Assembly: GCA_050012355.1 (NCBI GenBank)
Contig: JBEKHI010000403.1
Coordinates: forward strand, 1 to 7,348
Length of the DNA stretch: 7,348 nt
Direction of reading: 5' to 3'
Origin: JBEKHI01 sp050012355
GTDB taxonomy: Bacteria > Actinomycetota > Actinomycetes > Streptosporangiales > Streptosporangiaceae
Positions 1 through 5,604 of the stretch are shown in pieces. The notes beneath the pieces were generated by a model. That model was not told where the DNA came from and did not search any database. It saw only the letters and a list, made by a program, of their open reading frames with translations. How positions within the stretch are numbered: the first letter of the stretch is position 1; the number at the start of each line of letters is the position of its first letter. Both the position numbers and the translations under genes were made by a program.

Positions 1-15
1 CCACGCCGGACCGCT

Positions 16-927
16 TCAGCCCTGCTCGAAGTAGTGCCCGTGCTCCAGGTCCTCGATAAGCCCTGGATACGCCGGCTCCCAGCCGAGCACCTTCCGCGTC
101 ACCTCGCTCGAGGTCGGGTTGTCCACCCCTACGGCCGCGCCGAGGAAGGCGAAGCGCTCGGTCGCGTCCGCAGCGGAGATGCTAGCCACCGGCACGCCGG
201 CCCCGCGCCCGATGGCGGTCGCGATGTCACGAAAGGGGATGCCTTCGTCCGCGACCGCGTGCAGCCGGCTCCCGGCCGGGGCGACCTCCAGGGCCAGCCG
301 GTACACCCGGGCCGCGTCGAGCGTGTGCACCGAGGGCCACCGGTTGGCCCCGTCTCCCACGTAACCCGACACGCCGGACTGCCGGGCGATGGCGATCAGG
401 ATGTGCGCGAAGCCGTGATGATCGAGCGAGCTGTGCGTGATCGGAGGCAGCCGGACGGCGGAGGATCGCACGCCGCGTTCGGCGAGCCCGATCACGAAGT
501 TCTCCGCGTCGACCCGCGGACCGCTGGGAGCGAAATCAGCCTCGGTGCCCGGGCGTCCGCTGATGCCCGCGCGCGCGAGCATCAGCGTGCCGGAGGAGGT
601 AACGAGCGGCTTACCCGTCCCCTCAAGCGGCGAGGCGAGCGCCTCGATGGCCGCGAAGTCGGCGGCGACCGCGGCCGCGAACTCACCGTCCCTCATCAGG
701 TCGTGCTTGAAGGCGAGGTGAATCACGCCGTCGGCCGCCCCGGCGGCCTCGCGGAGCCCGTCGAGATCGTCCAGGTCGCCGCGCCAGACCTCGGCGCCGG
801 CGGCCGTAAGCGCCTCGGCCGAGCTGTCCAAACGCGCCAGCCCTACGACCTGGTGCCCGGCTTGCAGCAACTCCGGCACCACCGCTGAGCCGATGTGCCC
901 GGACGCGCCAGTCACGAAAACACGCAT
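16..927 (-). CDS. Atypical SDR-family NAD(P)-binding epimerase/dehydratase-like protein
   Basis: A 303-residue Rossmann-fold protein of the short-chain dehydrogenase/reductase superfamily, presumably a cytosolic NAD(P)-dependent oxidoreductase or epimerase of unknown substrate. The N-terminus MRVFVTGASGHIG carries the TGxxGxxG dinucleotide loop (residues 6-13), and TSSGTLML (110-117) sits where the catalytic Ser strand is expected. The usual YxxxK pair is not visible: its place is taken by PRVDAEN (137-143), followed by RSSAVRLPP, so this is an atypical SDR. GDGANRWPSVHTLDAARVY (191-209) resembles the substrate-domain block of extended SDRs. The ATG at 927 is chosen because AGGAGGA lies six bases upstream; an in-frame upstream start at 957 has no such support. 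It is divergent from a TetR regulator, which suggests local control. Fold assignment is firm; the reaction is not known. Confidence 0.9.
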   Translation of the reverse strand: MRVFVTGASGHIGSAVVPELLQAGHQVVGLARLDSSAEALTAAGAEVWRGDLDDLDGLREAAGAADGVIHLAFKHDLMRDGEFAAAVAADFAAIEALASPLEGTGKPLVTSSGTLMLARAGISGRPGTEADFAPSGPRVDAENFVIGLAERGVRSSAVRLPPITHSSLDHHGFAHILIAIARQSGVSGYVGDGANRWPSVHTLDAARVYRLALEVAPAGSRLHAVADEGIPFRDIATAIGRGAGVPVASISAADATERFAFLGAAVGVDNPTSSEVTRKVLGWEPAYPGLIEDLEHGHYFEQG

Positions 928-933
928 GGGAAA

Positions 934-940
934 TCCTCCT
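934..940 (-). promoter_or_regulatory. Ribosome binding site deciding the SDR start
   Basis: On the minus strand AGGAGGA is followed by six bases (TTTCCC) and ATG at 927. This near-perfect Shine-Dalgarno sequence fixes the SDR start and argues against the longer in-frame start at 957. Confidence 0.85.
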
Positions 941-947
941 GGAACCA

Positions 948-1001
948 GTGATGTCACCTGATGCCATCACTATAGCAGGTCTATGACACCGAGTGACATC
1001 A
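948..1001. promoter_or_regulatory. Divergent promoter/operator region between SDR and TetR genes
   Basis: TGATGTCAC (949-957) and its exact reverse complement GTGACATCA (993-1001) form a 9-bp inverted repeat around a 35-bp centre. A second overlapping inverted pair, GTGATG (948-953) and CATCAC (965-970), shares the left arm. Between the arms, ACTATA (969-974) reads as a good -10, TATAGT, on the minus strand, placing an SDR transcript start near 962. No convincing -35 hexamer goes with it. The arrangement is what would be expected of operators for the adjacent TetR protein, controlling both genes. The repeats are seen directly; the regulator assignment is inferred. Confidence 0.55.
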
Positions 1002-1015
1002 GCTAGTCTTGTCGC

Positions 1016-1582
1016 ATGGGTAGATGGCCACCGGATGCGCGAGCGCGGCTGCAGGAGGCGGCCGTGGTTCTCTACAGCGAGCGCGGCTACGAGGAGACAA
1101 CCGTCGCGGAGATCGCCGAACGCGCGGGGCTAACCAAGCGGACGTTCTTCCGGTACTTCCCGGACAAGCGCGAGGTGCTGTTCTGGCGCTCGGAGCTACT
1201 CGAGCAGCAGATGGTGGCCGCCGTCGAGACCGCCCCCGCACCCGCCTCGGCTCTCGGCATTATCGGCGCGGCGCTGGACGCCGCCGCCGTCCGGTTCGAG
1301 GAGGCCCGCGAGTTCGCCGGCCTGCGGCACCGGATCATCGCCTCCAGTCCCGAACTGCAGGAACGCGAGCTGATCAAGGCCGCGTCGCTGGCCGCCGGCA
1401 TGACACGGGCACTACGCGCACGGGGATTCGGCGACACCGCTGCTGCCCTCACCGCTTGGACGGGCATCACCGTCATGCACGTCGCCTTCGAGCAATGGGT
1501 CGACGACCCGGACCAGACACCGTTCCAGCAGATCGCCAAGGATGCTCTCGCGCAGCTCCGGGAAATCGCCGCTACCGGGTAA
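1016..1582 (+). CDS. TetR/AcrR-family transcriptional regulator
   Basis: A 188-residue TetR-family DNA-binding protein, expected to act as a dimeric, ligand-released repressor. The N-terminal domain is clear: the first helix spans about residues 8-23, then comes TTVAEIAERAGLTKRTFFRYFPDKREVLF (28-56) with the helix-turn-helix and the characteristic FFRYFPDK end. The C-terminal ligand/dimer domain is divergent and gives no ligand. Length is normal for the family. No Shine-Dalgarno precedes the ATG at 1016, but TAGTCT (1004-1009, fitting TANNNT) ends six bases before it, so a leaderless message is possible. It is divergent from the SDR gene, its most likely target, and shares the inverted-repeat region with it. 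Its last 171 bp overlap the antisense MerR reading frame. Confidence 0.92.
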   Translation: MGRWPPDARARLQEAAVVLYSERGYEETTVAEIAERAGLTKRTFFRYFPDKREVLFWRSELLEQQMVAAVETAPAPASALGIIGAALDAAAVRFEEAREFAGLRHRIIASSPELQERELIKAASLAAGMTRALRARGFGDTAAALTAWTGITVMHVAFEQWVDDPDQTPFQQIAKDALAQLREIAATG

Positions 1583-2365
1583 TTCGGTGGGCGGCTCCGC
1601 CAGCCGCTCCGGCCGGTTCCAGCCGGTCCAGCCACGCTTGCGCAGCAGGTCCACCATCCGCTGCGTCCGCGGGTCGTACTCGACGGCAAGTGCGTCCAAC
1701 AGGTCAAACGCTAGATCGTCGGGCGCCACCCCGACGAAGTCGAGCTCGCCGGAGGTGTCTGCCTGCTCGAGAAGGCCGACCAGGATGTCGACGGCTTCCT
1801 TCAGACGCGGGTCGTCCTCGCTTACGTCGCTCTCGAGGAGCTCCGACAGGACCCGATACAGCCGGACGAGTTGCGGGTCTTCGAGCTGCGCGAGTTTCGC
1901 GGTCATAACCTCGGGGAGGTGATCGGGCCAGCGAGCCGCGATCAGGATCCACCCATCCCGCTCACTCTCCAGCATCCGCTCCGACGCCCCGATCTCCCGG
2001 AGCCGGTCGAGATAGGAGATCACCTCCGGCGGGAGCGCCAGGCTGTCCCCGGCAGCGAGCTGCGCGATCTGTTTGCGGCTGGTCTCGAGCCGTTCGATCT
2101 CGTCGCGCAGGTGGCTGTCGATCCGTTGGACCGCTTCGGCAAAGGCCGGTGCGTCGGCTTCGAGCATCTGACCGATCTGAGACAACGGCACGCCAGCGTT
2201 GGCGAGGATGCGGATCCTGATGAGGGACACGACCGCCGTTGCGCCATACTGCCGGTAACCGGAAGCATCCCGCTCCGGCTCGGGCAGCAGCCCGATCTGG
2301 TGATAGTGCCGCACCGTCCGCGCCGTAACGCCGGCATACGCCGCCAGTTGACCAATCGTCAGCAT
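1412..2365 (-). CDS. MerR-family transcriptional regulator, C-terminus extended into the neighbouring gene
   Basis: A 317-residue MerR-type activator/repressor. Residues 1-40, MLTIGQLAAYAGVTARTVRHYHQ... through GYRQY, are the typical MerR winged helix-turn-helix; a predicted dimerisation helix follows at about 75-105, then a long C-terminal effector region with LPPEVISYLDRLREIG (111-126). It has no cysteine metal-site pattern, so it is not a classical metal sensor. The ATG at 2365 is chosen because the MerR domain begins there; a longer frame to 2437 would run into the permease. It lies 25 bp after the permease stop and is probably the third gene of the ABC operon. Residues from about 262 onward (SGDFPELRES... 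to the end) are antisense to the TetR gene, so the native protein may once have ended near residue 260. Confidence 0.85.
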   Translation of the reverse strand: MLTIGQLAAYAGVTARTVRHYHQIGLLPEPERDASGYRQYGATAVVSLIRIRILANAGVPLSQIGQMLEADAPAFAEAVQRIDSHLRDEIERLETSRKQIAQLAAGDSLALPPEVISYLDRLREIGASERMLESERDGWILIAARWPDHLPEVMTAKLAQLEDPQLVRLYRVLSELLESDVSEDDPRLKEAVDILVGLLEQADTSGELDFVGVAPDDLAFDLLDALAVEYDPRTQRMVDLLRKRGWTGWNRPERLAEPPTELPGSGDFPELRESILGDLLERCLVRVVDPLLEGDVHDGDARPSGEGSSGVAESPCA

Positions 2366-2390
2366 GCTCTGATTCTCACCCAGCCCCGGC

Positions 2391-3152
2391 TCAGGAAATC
2401 TTGCGACGGTAGGCGATGCCGGCGAAGGCGTAGGCAACGACGAGGATGCCGACGCACCAGGCGAGGGCGGTCCAGATGCCGGTGCCGACCGGCTGCCGGG
2501 CGAACAGGTCCCGGATCGCGTTGACGATAGAGGTCACCGGCTGGTGCTCGGCGAAGGCGCGCACCGGGCCGGGCATGGTGTCGGTGGGCACGAAGGCCGA
2601 GCTGATGAACGGCAGGAAGATGAGCGGGTAGGAGAAGGCGCCCGCGCCGTCCACGCTCTTGGCGGTGAGGCCGGGGATGACCGCGATCCAGGTCAACGCC
2701 AGGGTGAACAGGATGAGGATGCCGGCCACCGCCAGCCAGGCCAGCCCGCCAGCGTCCGAGCGGAAGCCCATGGCGACCGCGACGGCGACGACGGCCACGA
2801 GCGAGATCGAGTTGGCGGCCAGCGAGGTCAGCACGTGCGCCCACAGCACGCCCGACCGGGCGATCGGCATGGACTGGAATCGCTCGAAGATCCCGCCCTG
2901 CATGTCCATGAAAAGCCGCAATGCGGTGTAGGAGATTCCCGACGCGATCGTGATGAGCAGGATGCCGGGCAGCAGGTAGGTCACATACGCGCCCGACCCG
3001 TGTTTGATCGCGCCGCCGAACACGTAGACCAGCATCAGCATGATGGCGATCGGTGTGATCGCGGTCGTGATGATGGTGTCCAGGCTGCGGGTGACGTGGC
3101 GCATGGTCCGTACCGTGAGGACCGCGGTGTCGCCGAGGAAATGCGTCGCCAT
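2391..3152 (-). CDS. ABC-2 type drug-export permease, DrrB-like
   Basis: A 253-residue integral membrane protein and the transmembrane half of a type-2 ABC exporter. Six hydrophobic segments are visible at about residues 27-47, 57-79, 105-129, 137-160, 171-188 and 227-246. The block QGGIFERFQSMPIARSGVL (85-103) is the conserved cytoplasmic loop of DrrB-type permeases, and FISSAFVPTDTMPGPVRAFAE followed by HQPVTS (182-208) is strongly family-typical. The start lies nine bases after the ATPase stop codon, with AAGGAA overlapping that stop, so the two genes are very probably translationally coupled and the products form one exporter. DrrAB relatives export lipophilic drugs or lipids; the substrate here is unknown. 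Confidence 0.93.
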   Translation of the reverse strand: MATHFLGDTAVLTVRTMRHVTRSLDTIITTAITPIAIMLMLVYVFGGAIKHGSGAYVTYLLPGILLITIASGISYTALRLFMDMQGGIFERFQSMPIARSGVLWAHVLTSLAANSISLVAVVAVAVAMGFRSDAGGLAWLAVAGILILFTLALTWIAVIPGLTAKSVDGAGAFSYPLIFLPFISSAFVPTDTMPGPVRAFAEHQPVTSIVNAIRDLFARQPVGTGIWTALAWCVGILVVAYAFAGIAYRRKIS

Positions 3153-3161
3153 TGCTGTTCC

Positions 3162-3989
3162 TTACTTCCTGTTCGATCTGGTCTTGCGGGCCTGGCTGTC
3201 CTTATCGGCGCCGCCGTCCCTGTCGTCTTCGCCGACGACCGCGAAGAAGACGTCTTCGAGAGAGGGCTGCTTCTCGACGTATTCGACCTTGGCGGGCGGC
3301 AGTAGCTGTTTGAGCTCGGCCAGGGTGCCGTTGACGATGATCCGGCCCTGGTGGAGGATCGCGATCCGGTCGGCAAGCTGTTCGGCCTCGTCCAGGTACT
3401 GAGTGGTGAGCAGCACCGTCGTGCCGCCCTCGGCGAGCTTCCTGACGGCCTGCCACACCTCGATGCGCGCCTCCGGGTCCAGCCCGGCCGTCGGCTCGTC
3501 GAGGAAGATGACCGGCGGATTCCCGATGAGACTCATCGCGATGTCCAGACGGCGGCGCATGCCGCCGGAGTACGTCGCTACCCTCCGGGTGCCCGCCTCG
3601 GTCAGCGAGAAGCGCCTCAGCAGGTCATCCGCGATCGCGCCCGGGTCCTTGAGGTGCCTCAGCCTGGCGACTAGGACGAGGTTCTCCCGCCCGCTGAGGA
3701 TCTCGTCGACCGCCGTGAACTGCCCGGTGAGACTGATGGACTCGCGTACGCCGGCGGCCCCAGTCGCGACATCGAAGCCGTTGACCCTGGCCGTCCCGGC
3801 GTCGGCCTTGAGCAGCGTGGACAGGATCTTCACGACCGTGGTCTTGCCCGCCCCGTTCGAGCCGAGCAGGGCGAAGATGCTGCCCCGTGCCACCTCGAAG
3901 TCCACGCCGCGCAGCACTCGCAGCTCCTTGTACGACTTCTCCAGGCCCTGCACATGGATCACCTGATTGGTTGCTGCCGGGATGCTCAT
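3162..3989 (-). CDS. ABC transporter ATP-binding protein, DrrA-like
   Basis: A 275-residue nucleotide-binding protein that powers the adjacent DrrB-like permease at the inner face of the membrane. It has Walker A GSNGAGKTT (43-51), Q-loop Gln90 in SLTGQFTAVDEILSGREN, signature YSGGM (140-144), Walker B VIFLDEP (160-166) and D-loop GLD (169-171). The switch position is Gln197 (LLTTQYLDEAE) rather than His, a known feature of DrrA-type ATPases. The C-terminal tail after residue 240 includes VEKQPSLEDVFFAVVGEDD, typical of this subfamily. The ATG at 3989 is preferred over in-frame starts at 4001 (ATG) and 4028 (TTG), because those lie in the predicted -10 and -35 hexamers. The ATG follows that -10 by seven bases, which suggests leaderless translation. 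Confidence 0.92.
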   Translation of the reverse strand: MSIPAATNQVIHVQGLEKSYKELRVLRGVDFEVARGSIFALLGSNGAGKTTVVKILSTLLKADAGTARVNGFDVATGAAGVRESISLTGQFTAVDEILSGRENLVLVARLRHLKDPGAIADDLLRRFSLTEAGTRRVATYSGGMRRRLDIAMSLIGNPPVIFLDEPTAGLDPEARIEVWQAVRKLAEGGTTVLLTTQYLDEAEQLADRIAILHQGRIIVNGTLAELKQLLPPAKVEYVEKQPSLEDVFFAVVGEDDRDGGADKDSQARKTRSNRK

Positions 3990-3996
3990 GCCAACC

Positions 3997-4028
3997 AGCA
4001 TGGAGGGTTGACGCAGCGTCAAGGTCAA
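3997..4028 (-). promoter_or_regulatory. Predicted MerR-type promoter and operator of the ABC operon
   Basis: Read on the minus strand, TTGACC (4028-4023) is a strong -35 and CATGCT (4002-3997) a fair -10, separated by 20 bp. Inside the spacer is a perfect dyad, TTGACGCTGCGTCAA on that strand (4008-4022, seven-base arms around one base). An overlong 19-20 bp spacer carrying the operator dyad is the hallmark of MerR-controlled promoters, where the regulator distorts DNA to realign the hexamers. The operon's third gene encodes a MerR protein, making autoregulation the simplest reading. The predicted start of transcription falls at or next to the ATG at 3989. Confidence 0.6.
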
Positions 4029-4064
4029 GCCCGACTGCTCACCAACCGGTGTCTAGGGCGCCAG

Positions 4065-4120
4065 CCCCAGCGATGGGCCATCGCTGGCATTATTCCGCTA
4101 TCGATGACCCATCGCTGGGG
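4065..4120 (-). repeat. 56-bp palindromic element, copy 1 (overlaps the TetR 3' end)
   Basis: This copy contains a perfect 21-bp palindrome, CCAGCGATGG (4067-4076), G, CCATCGCTGG (4078-4087). A further arm, CCATCGCTGGGG (4109-4120), is the exact reverse complement of 4065-4076, so two mutually exclusive hairpins are possible. On the minus strand the element aligns without gaps to 5535-5590 at 46 of 56 positions by my hand count, sharing a GCGGAATA core. It supplies the last nine codons and the stop of the TetR gene. Lying between that gene and the downstream same-strand ABC promoter, it could act as a terminator or insulator, although no T-run follows it. Confidence 0.75.
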
Positions 4121-4680
4121 TTGCCAAGTCCGCGCTGGACGGCGGTCAGTACCCGGCTCCGGCCGAAGTCCCAGGCCTGCTCGACGTCGCCGCCCAGCCG
4201 GAACGCTCCCGCGAGTTCCATCGTGATGAACCCGTTCGCCCAGGCCACGATCGTGCGCGCGGCCGGCAGCGCGTCCCGTGGGCCAGCCAGCTCGGTGACC
4301 AGGCGCAGCAGCGTGGCCGAGGAGCGCTCTGAGCGGGCGGTCGCGCCGGGCACCGGTTGCGGCGCGTACATGAGCGTGTAGGCGGCCGGGTTGGCGTGGG
4401 CGAACCGGCGGTAGACGTCCATCATCGCCCGCAGGTCCGCGGTGAGATCACCGGAGCTGGCGGCCGCGTCGATGGCCGCGGTCAGCTCATCGGTCACGTC
4501 CTCCAGGACGAGCCTGATCAGGTCGGAGCGGTTACGCACCCGCTTGTACAGCGATGGCGGGCGGACGCCGACCGCGTCGGCCACGGCCCGCATGGTCAGC
4601 GCGTCGGTGCCGCGTTCTTCCAGCAGGTGCCGTCCGGCCGCCACGATAGCGGCGGTCGAGGTTTGCGCGTGGGCGGGCAT
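4090..4680 (-). CDS. TetR-family regulator with WHG-type C-terminal domain
   Basis: A 196-residue TetR-family repressor. The N-terminal domain runs from TAAIVAAGRHLLEERG to LTMRAVADAVGVRPPSLYKRVRNRSDLIRLVL (28-59), with the helix-turn-helix at about 28-47. The C-terminal half, with HANPAAYTLMYAP (95-107) and AWANGFITMELAGAFRLGG (146-164), matches the WHG (TetR_C_33) ligand domain style. The ATG at 4680 is supported by AGGAGG six bases upstream; an ATG at 4719 would add 13 residues and sits eight bases after a possible -10, so a minor leaderless form cannot be excluded. It is divergent from the MBL-fold gene, and three AAGGCTA half-sites lie between them, making that gene and itself the likely targets. 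The last nine residues (PSDGSSIAE) are encoded inside the palindromic element. Confidence 0.92.
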   Translation of the reverse strand: MPAHAQTSTAAIVAAGRHLLEERGTDALTMRAVADAVGVRPPSLYKRVRNRSDLIRLVLEDVTDELTAAIDAAASSGDLTADLRAMMDVYRRFAHANPAAYTLMYAPQPVPGATARSERSSATLLRLVTELAGPRDALPAARTIVAWANGFITMELAGAFRLGGDVEQAWDFGRSRVLTAVQRGLGNPSDGSSIAE

Positions 4681-4686
4681 CTCCGG

Positions 4687-4692
4687 CCTCCT
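4687..4692 (-). promoter_or_regulatory. Ribosome binding site deciding the second TetR start
   Basis: AGGAGG on the minus strand is followed by six bases (CCGGAG) and the ATG at 4680. It supports the shorter 196-residue protein over the start at 4719. Confidence 0.8.
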
Positions 4693-4706
4693 GTTCACCA
4701 GCGGCC

Positions 4707-4735
4707 TTGCAGCCGCCATGAAGGCTAACTATAGT
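4707..4735 (+). promoter_or_regulatory. Predicted promoter of the MBL-fold gene
   Basis: TTGCAG (4707-4712) and TATAGT (4730-4735) are separated by 17 bp, giving a predicted transcript start near 4742, about 46 bases before the ATG at 4788. The -10 is good and the -35 only half matches consensus. On the opposite strand the same bases also read TATAGT (4733-4728), a possible -10 for the TetR gene, so the two promoters would overlap face to face and share one control site. Confidence 0.5.
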
Positions 4736-4753
4736 AGCCTTGGTAAGGCTAAC
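4721..4753. promoter_or_regulatory. Three-half-site operator between TetR and MBL genes
   Basis: AAGGCTA occurs at 4721-4727 and 4745-4751, with its reverse complement TAGCCTT at 4735-4741. The outer two are part of a longer direct repeat, AAGGCTAAC. The centre and right sites form a 17-bp palindrome, TAGCCTTGGTAAGGCTA, of typical TetR-operator size; the left and centre sites form a second palindrome with a 7-bp middle. Together they cover both predicted -10 regions and the expected transcript starts, so binding would block both promoters. The pattern is seen directly; that the adjacent TetR binds it is inferred. Confidence 0.7.
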
Positions 4754-4787
4754 ACTCGTAGCTTTGATCCTGGCCTAGGAGACCGCC

Positions 4788-5510
4788 ATGAAGATTGCCG
4801 AGGGGCTGCACCGGATTGGCTCCGACATCGTCAATAGCTATCTGGTCGTTGACGCCGATGGCGTGACGATCATCGACGCGGGACTGCCCCGCTACTGGAA
4901 CCTGCTGAGCAGCGAGCTCGCGCGGATCGGGCTGACCCTCGATGACGTCCGCGCGCTGATCCTCACGCACGGGGACTCCGACCACATCGGGTTCGCCGGC
5001 CGGCTGTCTCGCGAGAAGGGCATCCCGGCCTACCTGCACCCGGCCGACGCCGACCGGGCCCGGCTAGAGGTGAAGAAGCCCAGCCGCGGCTGGGGCCCGG
5101 TCAAGGCCGGGCCGCTGGCCGGCTTCCTGTGGTACTCGGCCCGCGAGGGCGGACTGCGCAACCACCCGGCCGGCGAACTGCGCCCGGCCGCGGACGGCCA
5201 GGTGCTCGACGCCCCCGGCTCGCCCCGGATCATTCACGTCCCCGGCCACACGCCCGGCAGCGTGGCGGTGCACGTCCCGGCGGCCGACGCGCTGTTCCTC
5301 GGCGACACCATGACGACCCGCAACGTGCTCACCGGCGCGACCGGCCCCAAGCCCGCACCGTTCACGCTGCAACCCCAGCAGGCCCTGGCGTCGCTCGACC
5401 GCATCGAAGGGGTGGACGCGACCTGGGTCCTGCCCGGTCACGGACCAGCCTGGGACGGCGGCGTGACCGAGGCGGTACGGCTCATCCGGCAAGCGGCCGA
5501 CAAGTCTTAG
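4788..5510 (+). CDS. Metallo-beta-lactamase-fold metal-dependent hydrolase
   Basis: A 240-residue MBL-fold protein, probably a cytosolic hydrolase; no signal peptide is evident and the substrate is unknown. Metal-site elements in order are LILTHGDSDHIG (57-68), VPGHTPGS (151-158), LFLGDT with Asp173 (169-174) and VLPGHGP with His218 (214-220). The usual HxHxDH is here H61-G-D63-S-D65-H66, so the second histidine is aspartate. The other expected ligands (His61, Asp65, His66, His154, Asp173, His218) are all present, so the protein is probably still metal-binding. The start is supported by AGGAG six bases upstream. It is divergent from, and probably repressed by, the WHG-type TetR. The family includes lactonases, glyoxalase II-like enzymes and quorum-quenching enzymes; none can be chosen here. 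Confidence 0.92.
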   Translation: MKIAEGLHRIGSDIVNSYLVVDADGVTIIDAGLPRYWNLLSSELARIGLTLDDVRALILTHGDSDHIGFAGRLSREKGIPAYLHPADADRARLEVKKPSRGWGPVKAGPLAGFLWYSAREGGLRNHPAGELRPAADGQVLDAPGSPRIIHVPGHTPGSVAVHVPAADALFLGDTMTTRNVLTGATGPKPAPFTLQPQQALASLDRIEGVDATWVLPGHGPAWDGGVTEAVRLIRQAADKS

Positions 5511-5534
5511 CGAGCCGTCCAGCCGCCCCCACCA

Positions 5535-5590
5535 CCCCAGCGGTGGGACATCGATGGCGGAATAGCACCATCGATGGGCCATCGATGGGC
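5535..5590 (+). repeat. 56-bp palindromic element, copy 2 (between MBL and methyltransferase 3' ends)
   Basis: It starts 24 bp after the MBL stop, in the gap between two convergent genes. It contains CCATCGATGG (5568-5577), G, CCATCGATGG (5579-5588), a perfect palindrome with the same 10-1-10 layout as copy 1, preceded by GCGGAATA (5557-5564) and CCCCAGCGGTGGG (5535-5547). It is 46/56 identical to copy 1 read on the minus strand. The hairpin could end transcription from both sides, but no T-run is present. Each copy follows the 3' end of its gene in the same relative orientation. Confidence 0.75.
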
Positions 5591-5604
5591 GCGCGGGAAG
5601 GCCG

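Noticed and set aside
34..888. Long plus-strand reading frame opposite the SDR gene
   Set aside because: Its Arg/Gly/Pro-rich composition is the usual antisense shadow in GC-rich DNA; the minus-strand frame has clear SDR motifs and a ribosome binding site.
2391..2437. Longer MerR start within the permease 3' end
   Set aside because: The added residues are proline-rich, lack MerR similarity and overlap the permease; the MerR domain begins exactly at the ATG at 2365.
3352..3420. ATPase made inactive by Gln replacing the switch histidine (Gln197)
   Set aside because: DrrA-type ATPases are known to carry Gln in TTQYLDEA, and all other catalytic motifs are intact, so this is a subfamily trait rather than decay.
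4065..4120. Classical intrinsic terminator
   Set aside because: The hairpins are strong, but no run of T follows on either strand, so I report a palindromic repeat with only possible terminator function. The same holds for 5535-5590.
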